Origin: Phialocephala subalpina
Lineage: Eukaryota; Ascomycota; Leotiomycetes; Helotiales; Mollisiaceae
Length of the DNA: 64,000 bases
Reading direction: 5' to 3'
Assembly: GCA_900073065.1 (NCBI GenBank)
Contig: FJOG01000029.1
Location: forward strand, 321,210-385,209
Every line of letters begins with the position of its first letter. Within the stretch, counting starts at the first letter, position 1. The position numbers were made by a program, and so were the translations under genes. The notes beneath the pieces are model-generated. The model was not told the origin of the DNA, did not search any database, and saw only the letters and a list, made by a program, of their open reading frames with translations. This document shows, piece by piece, positions 22,987-33,928 of this stretch.

Positions 22987-23881
22987 TTTGAAGGCTCTTT
23001 TGTGTGGATGTGAGTATGGAGGCTTAGGATTCGGGACTAGCTTCGCAGATGCTGTAGATATCCTCGTATCCTTGTGATGGATAGCCTATAGCTTTTCTCG
23101 AGCCTGACACTTCCGTCGTCAGTCGCCGCAGCCCTCCTTCAGCTCCGAGATTCCTGTTCTGAGCTTGTATCGTCGTCGCCGTTTAACTCGTAGAGTCGCC
23201 CAATTCCTTTCCTCTCTTATCTTTACCCGATGCTGTTTTCTTTTCTCTCAACTGAATCCCCAAACAACCAAAGGGTCTGAAGGAAGCGGAAGAAGAAATG
23301 GAGTGGAAGAACAATTGATCCACCGCACATATATTAATGCCCGACGCGTTCCTGTCCACCTCAGACTCGGTCTCGGTGGTGGAGTTAACGCGAAGGCGGG
23401 GATGTGGTACGGGATGTCATCGCGGGGTCTAGAATGTGGGGATGTGCAAGTGGAGCGTCCACTTTCCAGCACCCAAGCGCGGGGATGAGGGATAGTGCAC
23501 GTGATAGTGGAAGACTCGACATGAGGAAGGTGAGGTTTTAGGCTCTTGAAAAGGGGGTTGGTGCAGGGATGGAGGGTTGGGGTGGAAAGTTATTGTTGTA
23601 GAAAAGGAGTTCCACTTGGACTTGGACAGGAGTGAAAAGTTTAAAGCAATGAAACAATACAATAGACAACAGCCGACTTCGAGGGCAAGCTAGAGAGACA
23701 TAATCCAGCAGATGTATTAATCTACACATCATCATTCTTCTCTTGCATAGTCTCGCAGATCTATGCCAAGATTTCATGCATATGCAAAGTGCCCAGGAAC
23801 GCCATGCAATGCACATCTTTTATCGCTCCTGTAAATGCATCACTTCGTCCATCTCCCGACTGCTCCTCCCGCAGTCGCGAA
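22987..23881. other. Intergenic region
   Basis: Upstream of the monooxygenase and downstream of RPC4. Pyrimidine-rich tracts occur near 23200-23260. No gene seen. Confidence 0.5.
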
Positions 23882-25972
23882 TCAGGTCATCTTCTGCCAA
23901 TCCGGCGTGACGACAAACTTCCCCATAATCTGCCCCATGCTCATGGCCTTCCCCTCGGGAGCTCCGCCTCCTGGTGGACCCCTCTCCTGACTATCGACAA
24001 CGACACCCGTAGTCAAGAACCCTGCATCAACACCTCGTCCAACAAGGAGGTTCGTACCGCCCCAGCAAAGCTCTACACGACCACTTGCTCGGACAATCAA
24101 CTTGCCAATGTGGCCCTCCTCCTTCACAAAACCTTGTCGTCTCTTTCGTTTCTCCTCTTCCTCCTTCTGCTTCTTTTGTTCGGGTGTCATCGGAGGCTCT
24201 GCTTCGACCTTGATGTCCTTTTCGACTTGCTCGGCGCCTGGTTCGGTGACTTTAGCATATTTGCCTTTGCCCTTTTCGGCTTTCTTTGCTGCCTCGGCCA
24301 ACCTCTCCCTTTCTCTAGCCTCCTCGAGTTCCTTGGCCTTGATCTCAGCGGGAGTTGGTGGCTTGTCTTTGGTAGGATCATAGAGCTCGGGCAAGACTGG
24401 TGGGAACTGGAAGAGATATAGTCGGCCGTCCTTCTTGTCTGGTTCTGCCGTAGGAGTACCTTTCATGTCCACATCTCCTTCCACATCTTTCTCCTTGCCC
24501 TTGCCTTTATCCTTATCACCCTGATGTGTTTGCATACCACCAAGCTCTTCTGCAAGAATCTCCACGTCTTGTAGATGACGTTCGTATTCAGCTCGATCCT
24601 GTGCAGTCTGAAGGACTGGCTTTTTGTCGAGCTTCTTCTTGAGCTCTCGTGCTTTCCTATCTTTCTTAGCCTTCGCCACCACGTCTGCTGAGACATCAGG
24701 AATGGCATCGAGTTCAATTGAGGGTCTATGATCATTCGATTCTTGTAGCTTGCGCTTTGCATCCGGCGATGCACTCGGTGGTGGCTTGCCTCCAAGGAAA
24801 GGTATTGCCACATCTTCATCGTCCATCTCGTACTTGATGAATGTAGCTTCCGGGCTCTCTGGCTGGGTGGCAGCTTTCCCGGATCTCGCCTCATCGACCA
24901 TAAGCACGTCGTCGTCAGAATCTTCTTCCTTCTTCGTGGTTGGTTCCGTATTGACAATTGTTTCCCGCTCCTTATGCTCATGTCTGTCAAGGCGGACTGG
25001 CTTGAGACCCGACTTGCTCGGCCCCGACTTTTTACTGCGATTCGGGACAGGTCGAGAGCCAGTAATGGTGACTTCTGCGTCTTCATCGTCGGAGACGAGA
25101 TTGATCTCCTCGATGTCAATTCTAGGTGCCTCGCCATTGTCGTCGGGGTATCGTGGTTCGTAATTGTAATCGCCGCTCCCACCACCTCTTCCAGCACCTC
25201 CTGATCCGCTGTAGCCTGACCGTGATGATCCTCCTGCCTCTCTCTTGATAGCAGAGCCACCTCCACCACTCGAGAAGCTCTTCGAAGCGAATTGAGAATT
25301 GGTTTCTGTTCGCAGAAATTAGCATAGATACCTCGCGATGGGTTCGTGTGAGAACCTACTCAGAGCTTCAGGCGCGACCCCAAAAATTCCCTTCGCAGTA
25401 GCTGCCCTCCTACCCATAACATCGCCTCTTCCTCTCGCAGGTCTGCCTCTGCCACGCAGTAATCGAGCCTGCTCGCGTGCTTTCTCAGCAGCCAATGCAT
25501 TCAGCTTTTCTTGTTCCTTATTCGCAATCTCAAGTAGCTTGGCTTGGTCACTTCTGACATTTTTAGGCTTGAATCGACTTGGGCCAGCAGCAGGTTTCGC
25601 TCCTCGAGCTCCGCCTCTACCACCCCTTGTCGAAGATCCACCAGCATGACTCGAAGAGGTAATGGGAGGAACAATCGCAGGTTCTGATCGTGGTATAGGG
25701 ACGCGCGCGGGTGTGGGAGCAGGAGTTTCGGTTGGAATTGAGACTGGAGATGAATTCGGCGAGGGAGCTGAGCTTTCGTCGAGGAGGTGTTGAGGGGTCG
25801 TGATCTTTGCTGTGGGTGCGGAGGTGTCTCCGAGGGCAGCTTGACTTGAGGGTTCGTTGGGAGCTTCTCCAAGCAGTCCTGTCATTACATCTGACTCCGC
25901 GGGAGCTGCAGCCTTCCCTCGCCCGCGTCCTCTGCCCCGCGACGCGCCGCCGCGTGCAGCCTTTGGTGGCAT
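23882..25972 (-). CDS. RPC4: DNA-directed RNA polymerase III subunit RPC4
   Basis: Exon 1 runs from ATG 25972 (MPPKAARGG; the longer frame starts with GTG) to 25360 and exon 2 from 25305 to 23882, with a 54-bp intron (gtaggt...acag). The product is 678 residues. The N-terminus is an RG-rich tract (RGGASRGRGRGRGK), then low-complexity P/S/A sequence. The middle is highly charged, with long K/E helices. The C-terminus has GRLYLFQFPPVLPEL (about residues 490-505) and GKLIVRASGRVELCWGG (about 605-621), the signature of RPC4/RPC53. This subunit pairs with RPC37 on Pol III and acts in termination and re-initiation of tRNA and 5S transcription. The protein is longer than yeast RPC53 because of disordered inserts. 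Housekeeping gene. Confidence 0.92.
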
Positions 25973-26980
25973 GCTCGCAAATGCTTTGTTTGAAGGGGGT
26001 AGATTGGTAGGTGTCACCGCATTAGGTGTTTATCGTGTGGTGTCATTGAAGCAGTTGTGAGGCTGCGGAAAAGAAATGCTTATAGGTGTTGATCGTGGTG
26101 GGGGACAACCTTTTTTTCAGCCTTTCGAATCCATAATTACGGCGCACCATTTAGAATACTTGTGCAGAACCATATTTCCTGGTGACGCGCTAGTTTTCAT
26201 CTCAACCTCACTTCATCGGATCTCTCCTCCCTTCGCCGCAAATAAAATAGGTTCATCCTTTATTGTGCTCCTCAACGCAGACCCTTTTCTAGGAACACTC
26301 ATTATATCGAATATCTCGGCGTTGTAAGATGTCTCTTGATTCCGAATGCAGCCTTTCGCAGATATTAACGACTTTCTTGTAATACGAACGGAGAACCACA
26401 TGGACCTGGGAAAAGGGGTACCAGAGGATGAAGCCTGATTCGAGGCAAGTACCCCGAAAGCGATATTCTCACCGCCATATTCTTCGTTTTGAACTAAACT
26501 ATTGCGTCCTTGTACCAAGGCTCTGGCTAGAGCCCGCTTGATCAGCTCTGCATCGACCGTTTTAAAAGTATACATTGGAAACATAAATTTTGCACATGGG
26601 GACATTCCAAGTGGCACTCGTGCATTTCGTACACCTTTTAAATGTCTATTGTACTTTTTGCATTACTTTGATCTGTTTCTGAACATTGGTTAGGAGAATA
26701 TGATATGGACATTGGAAATGCCTCTTTATAAAAAGGTAGGCGACGATAACTACGAAATACGAAGAGTCGTGGTAAAAACTACGAAGGGTTGCTAGCGGCC
26801 GCTAGCGGAAGCGACTAGTCATCGTATCGCCTTTTATCAGAGCCGCGATATTCTTTCAACTTTAGACAGCTTGTCGAACAATTACAACCTTCTCGCGACA
26901 CAACTCCAACGACGTTTGCACTCTCAACACCTTTGCTGCTTTGGCCGTTGTCATACTGGATCTTCTTGTGTGATCTAGAC
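25973..26980. other. Intergenic region before the paralogue array
   Basis: Contains a minus frame at 26213-26605 without recognisable motifs, which I do not call. A perfect 16-bp palindrome gctagcggccgctagc lies at 26791-26806, some 175 bp upstream of paralogue A, followed by agcggaagcgactag. Short repeats of actacgaa(g/a) occur around 26750-26790. Confidence 0.45.
26791..26806. promoter_or_regulatory. 16-bp perfect palindrome upstream of paralogue A
   Basis: gctagcggccgctagc equals its own reverse complement. Its GC-rich core with CGG/CCG half-sites resembles binding sites for dimeric Zn2Cys6 regulators. Function is inferred from position only. Confidence 0.4.
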
Positions 26981-29651
26981 ATGGCGCTTCCTCTTGGGTA
27001 AGCCCCTTTTTTTGCCGTTTGTGTTCAAGACTGACAATGAAATCGAGTCCGTGTCCCGATCTGGGCGCAACCGTAACGACGACGGAGGAGAGTACCTCAA
27101 ATGACAATGTTGACACGTCGCCTGTCCCAGAGATTGAGCTTTCTGATCAGTGAGCCCCCTTTCTACTGTTCATATCTGATGCTAATAATAAACTCGAGTC
27201 GCAATTCCGATCTGGGTGCAATGGAGGAGAGCATCCAAAATGCCAATGTCAATCCGCTATCTGTTACAGGTATGGACTCTTCCAACCAGTAAGTATATTT
27301 CTCGAATGTCACGGTCAAAACTAACAGTATTATCAAGATCCTCTCCCGCTACCGGTGCCACCTGTAATACGTTGTCGACCCCAATCACATGCACAGACGT
27401 TGCTCAACTCCAAGCTCTCCTGGCCAAGTCTCTTCAACGTGAGGCAGATCTTGAAGCTAAAGTCGGTTCACTACAAACACCGGACCAGGGGAATAATATC
27501 TGTCGATTTCTTGCAGTCCTGCCTCGGGAGACAAGAGATCACATTTATAGCTTCGTTCTGGTTAGCGAAAGCCTTTCAGACAAGTTCTCCGTCCATATTC
27601 CTTCTCTAGATCAAAGTCTATGGCCCACAGACTCCGGATTGAATGATGAGCCTATAATCAAATACGGATTAAGCCCGGTAAGTGTCAATCTGTCGGAGAA
27701 TTGTTCCCGCTTTCGTGTCGTCTCTGGAGTATATTCATCTGCACTCTCGAATCTATACAAAGAAGCATACTAACTCAGAGATGTTGATGAACAGGCTCTG
27801 CTTCGTACATGTCGTCAGATTCATGGGGAAGCCTCCGAAGTTCTCTACGGAAAGAACGTATTCTACGTCGATTGCGGAAGCAGTCTTCGAATCTCGTCTC
27901 CGATTTTCCGCCGCGACAGTCGAGCCCTTCAGCGGGCTTCGGATCTACTTTTCCCTTACGAATACCGCCGTCCATCCCGCCTCGGATACTCCATCACCCA
28001 TGATGAAATCAAATCCGTCGCGGCGGTTGCGAAAGTCCGACGTTGGAAGCTGTTCGTGTCATTGCAAAAGCCTCTTCGTCACATCGAATGCCCGCCAGCA
28101 GGTGTTGCATGCTTGTGTCGTGCCATTTGCCGAAGTGCTCTGCTGTCCTTGGATATCCGTCTCATACCAACTGGCTATCTGTTTTCGGAGGAGAATTCTT
28201 GGAATCCTTGGGGCACCGGTCCAAATGGCACCCCTCCGATTGCTTACAATAAGCTCAACTATGTTCTACAACCGCTGCAAGCGTTACGTAACGTGCAGTG
28301 GTTCGCCATTAGACCAGCGCCAGCCGATGAATGCCGGACCTATGATACAATCTCACGCCGTCGACCTCCAGGCGTTGCAAACGTGCCTGCTGTTTCCCCG
28401 CCAGCTCCAGAGCCCGTCCAGATACCACCTCAGCTAGCAGCAAAGATCCGTAGTGTTGTTCAGGGGGACAGCCCTGTGATTCGCATCTTCGACATGCTTG
28501 GCAACCTAGTAGCATATGCCCAAGCATTCGAGCGGAACGAGGTTTACAAGGCTGAAATGCTTCCAAAGTACGGCCGAACCGAGGAATCTGATTCGAGGCG
28601 ATACCCATACTACGGTCACCCAGACGGCAGCTCGATCAATGAACGCAGCTTCTTCAAGCGAGCTCGCAACTATCAATCGCCCGACGTACACGTCGAGATA
28701 CACCCTGTCGAATATCGACTCGAGCAGGCAAGCATGGCTACTGACCGCAGCCAATTGACCGATTTCCGAAAGCATCGAAAGGCAGTCATTAAACAGTTGG
28801 ATCAACAGTATGGCCGCATCAGCACTGCTGCGATGGCCATGGCCGACCTGGTCAAACTCGAAAAGCGCAAACGAGGATTGTTTGGTGTCACTAAATCTGG
28901 GCGTCCGCCTCATCGTTTTACTTACGATCTTCCGAGAACGATGGCATGCTTTGTTGTAGCTCTCAAGAAATATGCAAAGTCCTTTGAACGAGAGTTGAAC
29001 TACGACATGGAGGTGGAGATTCAGCTACGCTCACGGGAATGGAAACACGCATACTCAATGCTCCCTCGCGAACAACTTCTTCGGAAGCTCGATAGCCTGA
29101 TGGAGAGTGGCACAACCCCTTCAAATTTCCCCAGCGTACCAGAATTTGTCACTACCTTCAGGCTGGCCATGGACGACATGGATAAGCAGTACCTGGAGAT
29201 CCGCCGACTCCGAAAGCTACTCTTCAAGGACGACCCTGATGGCGTGGCTCCTAGATGGTATAGTGATGACTTCTTTCAGCCCTGGCTTTGCGACGAAATG
29301 ATCAATTGGAACGTCAACGAACCCGACATGTCGCCAGCTTCAGACCCTAACACTCCCGTCCTATCTCCTCGTGAGGTTCGTCGGAGATTGCGTGCTGGAC
29401 GCTTGCCATATGGAACACCGCTTACGCTGCCACCGCTTCCAGTTCTATCGGCGGCTGCGAATCCCGGCCCAGCTACGGCTACCAACGCTGAGGCCAACGC
29501 GGATGCAAACGTCAGCAGTGAGAAGGATGATGATGTTGACAGCATTTGGGGCGATTTGAACGACCACGAGGAGAAGTTGGTCGACCTTTCGAAGGATCCA
29601 CAACTCACAAACGCATCTTCAACGACTCTATCGGATGCCTCTCAGTCATAG
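26981..29651 (+). CDS. Array paralogue A: F-box-like (2EXR/DUF7730-type) protein with duplicated N-terminal exon
   Basis: Proposed exons are 26981-26997, 27048-27149, 27199-27288, 27338-27677 and 27795-29651, in frame, giving 801 residues. Exons 2 and 3 are homologous, both phase 2: PDLGAT...EES with NDNV, and SDLGAM.EES with NANV. Exon 4 gives a short coiled coil (about 91-115, LQALLAKSLQREADLEAKV) and the F-box-like start FLAVLPRETRDHIYSFVL (about 128-145). Exon 5 begins LLRTCRQIHGEASEVLYGKN, the usual continuation in fungal 2EXR/DUF7730-type proteins. Later blocks shared with the other array members are VAYAQAFERN, IHPVEYRLEQA, LPREQLLRKL, MDDMDKQYLEIRRLRKLLF and INWNVNEP. The tail is acidic, with DDDVDSIWGDL. 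F-box-like domains can recruit Skp1 to ubiquitin ligases, but no function is established for this family. The N-terminal exons need transcript support. Confidence 0.75.
27048..27288 (+). repeat. Tandem duplication of a small exon
   Basis: Segment 27048-27149 and segment 27199-27288 align along their length (gatctggg(c/t)gcaa, then ggaggagag, then aatg(a/c)caatgt). Each is preceded by a similar branch-point and acceptor (ctgac...atcgag; ctaat...actcgag) and both start in the same codon phase. The copy 3 side lacks about 12 bp of the first. This is an exon-plus-intron duplication inside paralogue A. Confidence 0.7.
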
Positions 29652-30339
29652 ACGACGCCGTGGACATTCTACGAATACCGATATTTGATTGTCCTTCGGA
29701 GTTTGTGACATTGCGATTGGACGTGGGCGTGGGCGTGGGCGTGGGCGTGGGCGCAATTGGGATGCTACAGAGAACTTTATGCGAATCCATAGACTTCGTG
29801 GTGGATACGCATATTTCGTTGTCCTTCGGAGTTGGGGAAATTGTGGTTTGGTACATTTCAGATGGCATTAATGCATTATAGGAATAGATCTGAAGCAAGG
29901 CGTCAGCTTTGGCAAGAGCATGGGGCATTTGACGGATCAGGGGCCAAAATTATTGAGACTGGCAAGCCCTCTCCTAGCATAGCAAAAAGCGATGATATTT
30001 TCTGAAGCCCTTGGGCACCTCCGACCTTTTGAAGTGATTGATTGCGGATGGAAAGAGCGAGTCGGTGAGTATTGTCGAGGAGGGCCGACGCTAGCGATAG
30101 CGCTCCTTCATGTATTTTCAAACTGTCAAAGTTTCGAAGCTTCTTCCTCAACATCAACAAAAGCATTGCTACGACCAATATCTTATGCGCAGCTTTGACA
30201 AGGATAGAGAATCACGATCAGTGAGTTGATTTCAGTACTTTAAGAGCTCTGCAATCTCTCAGTTGTGACTGGACATTCTCGGGCTGATGTGGGTCGCGTC
30301 ATACCTAGGTACGTAACGTACAATCAGTCTGGTCAGCCA
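29652..30339. other. Intergenic A-B with microsatellite and direct repeats
   Basis: Five exact copies of gtgggc lie at 29723-29752. They are flanked by an imperfect direct repeat: 29683-29715 and 29809-29842 share ttgtccttcggagtt and neighbouring sequence. Upstream exons of paralogue B could extend into the end of this stretch (for example before 30313), but phases do not fit any donor I tried. Confidence 0.5.
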
Positions 30340-32588
30340 ATGCTAACCCGTTGGGCAAGACCAGAAGGCAACGAATCAACATCCAATATCCGTCCAAGAG
30401 ACGTCATGGATTTATCTACGATCCTGAGTCCTTGCCAGTACGTTCTGCCAGACATTAGGCGATCCATAAAACTGACAACCTCAGACCGCATCTCAGTCCC
30501 GATCCTGATCAGCATGTTGTCGCAACATACCACCTACCTTCAGATATCACGTCGCACCTCGAAATCGAGCAATCCACACTTATGGATTTCAGGACGAAGC
30601 TAGATGGGTTGAAAAAGAGCGAACGCGCGTTGACGGCTAGAATGCACGCTCTTGAGGAGGCATCCCGTCAAACGAAATGCTTCTTCCTAGAAAAGATACC
30701 CGTTGAGCTCCGGAATCTTGTGTGAGTATCAACCGTGCGCCTACATTTGAATATACCTTCATTGGACTGGACAACGACTAACTCTCTAATCTTCAGCTAC
30801 GAGTACCTACTTGTCAACAAGATCTTGGCAAGTCCAAAATCGATCAACCGAGTTTACACCCAGGACCATGACCTTCTCATGATTGACCATATCTACGAGC
30901 AACGATACGGTCTTTCTCTAGCCATTTTACGCACCTGTCACAAGATATATCAAGAAGCGTCACAAGTATTATATGGTTCAAACACGTTCATTCTCGAATC
31001 CTTCTGGACAAATACGGTACTATGCCCCCTGTTTCGCTATGCCTCCACAGATTATTACCTCGGGCATCATAGCGAGCATTCTCTAGACTTAAAGACACCA
31101 GGGCACATTTCCTCCCAGGATTTTGAATGCCACTTGCAGGTCGTCAAGAAGGTTAGGCGTTGGAGGGTGTTACTTTCTACACATCAAGACAAATTCACCA
31201 TGTGCCCTACACCAGCTTTCGTCTTCCTCTGTAGAGCTATGTGCGATGCGCCCCCACAATCTTTGGAGGTCCAGATCCTACCTAAAGGCCCAGTGTTGAC
31301 GCCTATACGTCAAGGCTACTACCAACCAAGTCGACTACTGCAGCCACTGCTACTACTTCGGAACATTAACATGCTCGCCATCAGCCAATGCGCAGAAGAA
31401 GACGCCCCTCAATATGATACTTCGCGTATCGAAGCTTCGCACATCCCGGGACAGAGACCGCCAGCCTTGCACGACTCTCTAGTGAGACCACCTGAACTTC
31501 CCTGGGAGCTCATTTCCAAGCTCAAGTGCCTCGTGCAACACGTGGAAGATAAGACGCCGACGCCTGTAGTCCTTGTCTTCAAGATGTATAACCGTCTACT
31601 CCCATATGCTCAGGCCTTCGAACGGAATGATAATTTCCGCGCTGCGATGGAGCCCTGGTATGGACATGTCAGAAAAGCCCAGATAGAAGGTTGGGGCCTT
31701 TTTCAGGGAGGCTGGGTCTCCGATGCTAGAAGTATGTTTAAGTCTGAGCTCGCGATTGGCCCCGTTGAGTATCACCTTGTACAGGCAGCCTCTGCCAGCG
31801 AGGAAAACAATCTAGCGGCTTTCATCAGCAGCCGTTACAGCATCATAACGCTGTTAGGGAACCATTACAAGCGCATATACGACGCGGCTGAAAATATCTC
31901 GCGCTTCATCAAGAAGGAGAAAGTATCTGGTGGACTGTTTGATCTGGATCGGGCATGGGAGCGACCTCTTGAGTCAAAACAGACTCTACTCGGCGACGCC
32001 TTGGTGCAGCTTTATGATTATATCGCAACATTTCATCGCGACCGTGGCTCAGGTGTTGACAAGTATATCCTTCTCAACCCAAGGAGATGGCATCTCGCCT
32101 ACTGTAACCTTCCGCGAGAGGTTCTCACAAGGCAGCTTGAGGAAAATCTAGAAAATTGGCAACTGCATCACAGCTTTCCAGGTCTGTTGAACATCTTCAA
32201 GGAGATTGTCAACGACATGAATAAACAGTATCTGACGATCCGCAAGTTCAGGAAGGAGATGTTTGACGATGATCCTCCTGGACTTTATTATTCTTTCGAC
32301 AGGGATCAGTGGTGCGAGAAGCATAAATGCGATGAAATAATCGATTGGACAGTCCACGAGCCTCATCTCACGCCTGGGTACCTGAACCCTGACATCTCCG
32401 ATCGAGATCGCAGTGATGGATCTGATGACCCTTATCGTCACTTGCCTTTCTATATAGGAGACATCGATGACATTGGAGGGGTTGGTTATGAGGTTCTGAG
32501 TGGCCTGACGCCGACTGGGCAGGCAGAAAGCCTTGGGGGATCTGGTGGCGGGGCATCGACAGTGGATGGACCATCTTCTCCCGAATGA
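30340..32588 (+). CDS. Array paralogue B: F-box-like (2EXR/DUF7730-type) protein
   Basis: Exons 30340-30437, 30485-30721 and 30797-32588 join in frame to 708 residues. The donors are gtacgt and gtgagt, the acceptors ctcag and ttcag. A coiled-coil-like stretch (about 57-93) precedes the F-box-like start FLEKIPVELRNLVYEYLLVN (about 100-119), which spans the second splice. ILRTCHKIYQEASQVLYGSNTF follows. The family blocks are LPYAQAFERNDNFRAAM, IGPVEYHLVQA, LPREVLTRQLEENLE, VNDMNKQYLTIRKFRKEMF and IIDWTVHEPH. The tail is acidic but lacks the WGDL motif of A and C. Same strand as A, C and E. No disruption is visible. Whether more small 5' exons exist, as in A, is open. Confidence 0.75.
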
Positions 32589-32978
32589 TGGAGCGGAATG
32601 TCACGAAAGACTGGACTTGAGGCTGACGAGAGTTATTTCACTGCACCAGCCCAACCATTCCAATACCTAGCCGTACTCACCATCCGATCGAGAATTGAAT
32701 AGGAATGCCAACGTATTGCCTGAACTTCTCACTCAATTGTTACGTACTGAGGATGGATGTTCGTTCCTGTCTTGTAATGTTTGAGAGTAATTTTGCCCCT
32801 ATTCCTCATCTGCAAGATCTCCGTTCGCTGATCGTTCTACTCGGTTCTTAATTCGATCTGCGAATTAACCGATCGCTTCCAGTGTAATTCGCCGCATCAG
32901 AATTCGCGGTTCATTGATTCGTCCACATTTGAGCTTCTGTCGTCCACTCCTCGTTTCCTTTCACTCCCTGACAGATGT
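32589..32978. other. Intergenic, 3' flank of paralogue B
   Basis: No frame or motif seen up to the start of the readable glucanase relic. Confidence 0.4.
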
Positions 32979-33567
32979 TTGTATCTATTCAGTGACATCG
33001 GCTTTGCACAGCTTACGGATTTCGTCTTTACTGGTGCAGACATTCTTCCTGGTGTAGTAATGGTCGAAGTCAACATGGCAGGTACCAAACCTGGCGATGT
33101 CGGATTCTTTAACTGCCACTTCCGCATCGGCGGAGCTCGAGGCTCGAAAGTGGGAACCAATGCAGCAGTCCTTCCAACTGCACCGCAGCTCGTCCCTCCA
33201 CACGCTTGACCTCGCCTTCCTCCTCGTACTGGGAGAACTCGTGGGAATGGGTCGCGGACCATGATTTAGACGGAAGCGATGCCCAGACATCCAGTCCAGG
33301 TGGTAGCTTCCTGGTCGAGGCATAAGGTGGATAGGCTGTTGGCGTCTGCTCCTTGGACGTATTCGTTATTTGTGAGTGATCCTGATTGGAGTTGGTGCGA
33401 GGAGAACAATGCTACGGTATGTGACATCTTTCTGCCCCGGCTTTCATTATTTCTTAATGCTAACAGTCAACTGCGACAGTGCCGCATGGAGCTTTACCAA
33501 CGCATCTCCAACTCCTCCAACATCAGCATGCATTCTAGCGGCTTCTAGATGTAATAGATTTCCGTAG
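32979..33567 (+). pseudogene. GH55 (exo-beta-1,3-glucanase type) relic
   Basis: The plus strand reads FVFTGADILPGVVMVEVNMAG, seen in two pieces, then KPGDVGFFNCHFRIGGARGSKV in one frame (32979-33150). After a frameshift it continues in a second frame with SSSYWENSWEWVADHDLDG and PGGSFLVEA (33205-33324), then a TAA. These are consecutive motifs of GH55 glucan 1,3-beta-glucosidases, parallel beta-helix enzymes with the SSAYxEN, TADHDLDG and LVEAT signatures. A third frame (RLLASAPWTYSLFV, near 33335) continues the alignment. Both ends of the normal protein are missing. It is stranded between array members B and C, so it was presumably caught between them during the array's rearrangement. Confidence 0.75.
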
Positions 33568-33928
33568 ATTCTACTCGAGATTTTCTCTGAGATCTAGAAA
33601 GCTATGGAATTCCTTCATTGAAAAGCATTCCACAGGCCCTGGGGTCTTCGACCCCCTCGCTTAATCTCGCTTCCTGACGCTAGCCCCTATTTAGACCACC
33701 CGGGTCCTAGAATTCCACCTGCTAGCATCGCGAATGTCTGTCCCTCCCCAAAGATAATTTAAGACAAAGGCCGACGAAAAGCTCTCAAATTCTGTCGGAC
33801 AATGACCACCTGCCCGGGGCTAGCGTGTTGCGCTAATTCGCCTATCAATACCTTCGCACAAACAAATTCCAGACCAGATCGAAACAAGAACACGACCTCA
33901 ACACGACCTTGACGCTACAAAGCACATC
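33568..33928. promoter_or_regulatory. Upstream region of paralogue C
   Basis: About 360 bp between the glucanase relic and the ATG of paralogue C. It includes repeats of caacacgacct just before the start (33893-33915). No specific site is identified. Confidence 0.35.

Noticed and set aside
24463..25269. 268-codon minus frame
   Set aside because: Overlaps RPC4 exon 2 in another frame; RPC4 has the clear family motifs.
26213..26605. Minus-strand small gene
   Set aside because: The longer frame starts with GTG and no family or regulatory feature supports it.
29723..29752. Telomere-like or CRISPR-like array
   Set aside because: It is a simple gtgggc microsatellite of five copies, with no spacers and not the fungal telomere unit.
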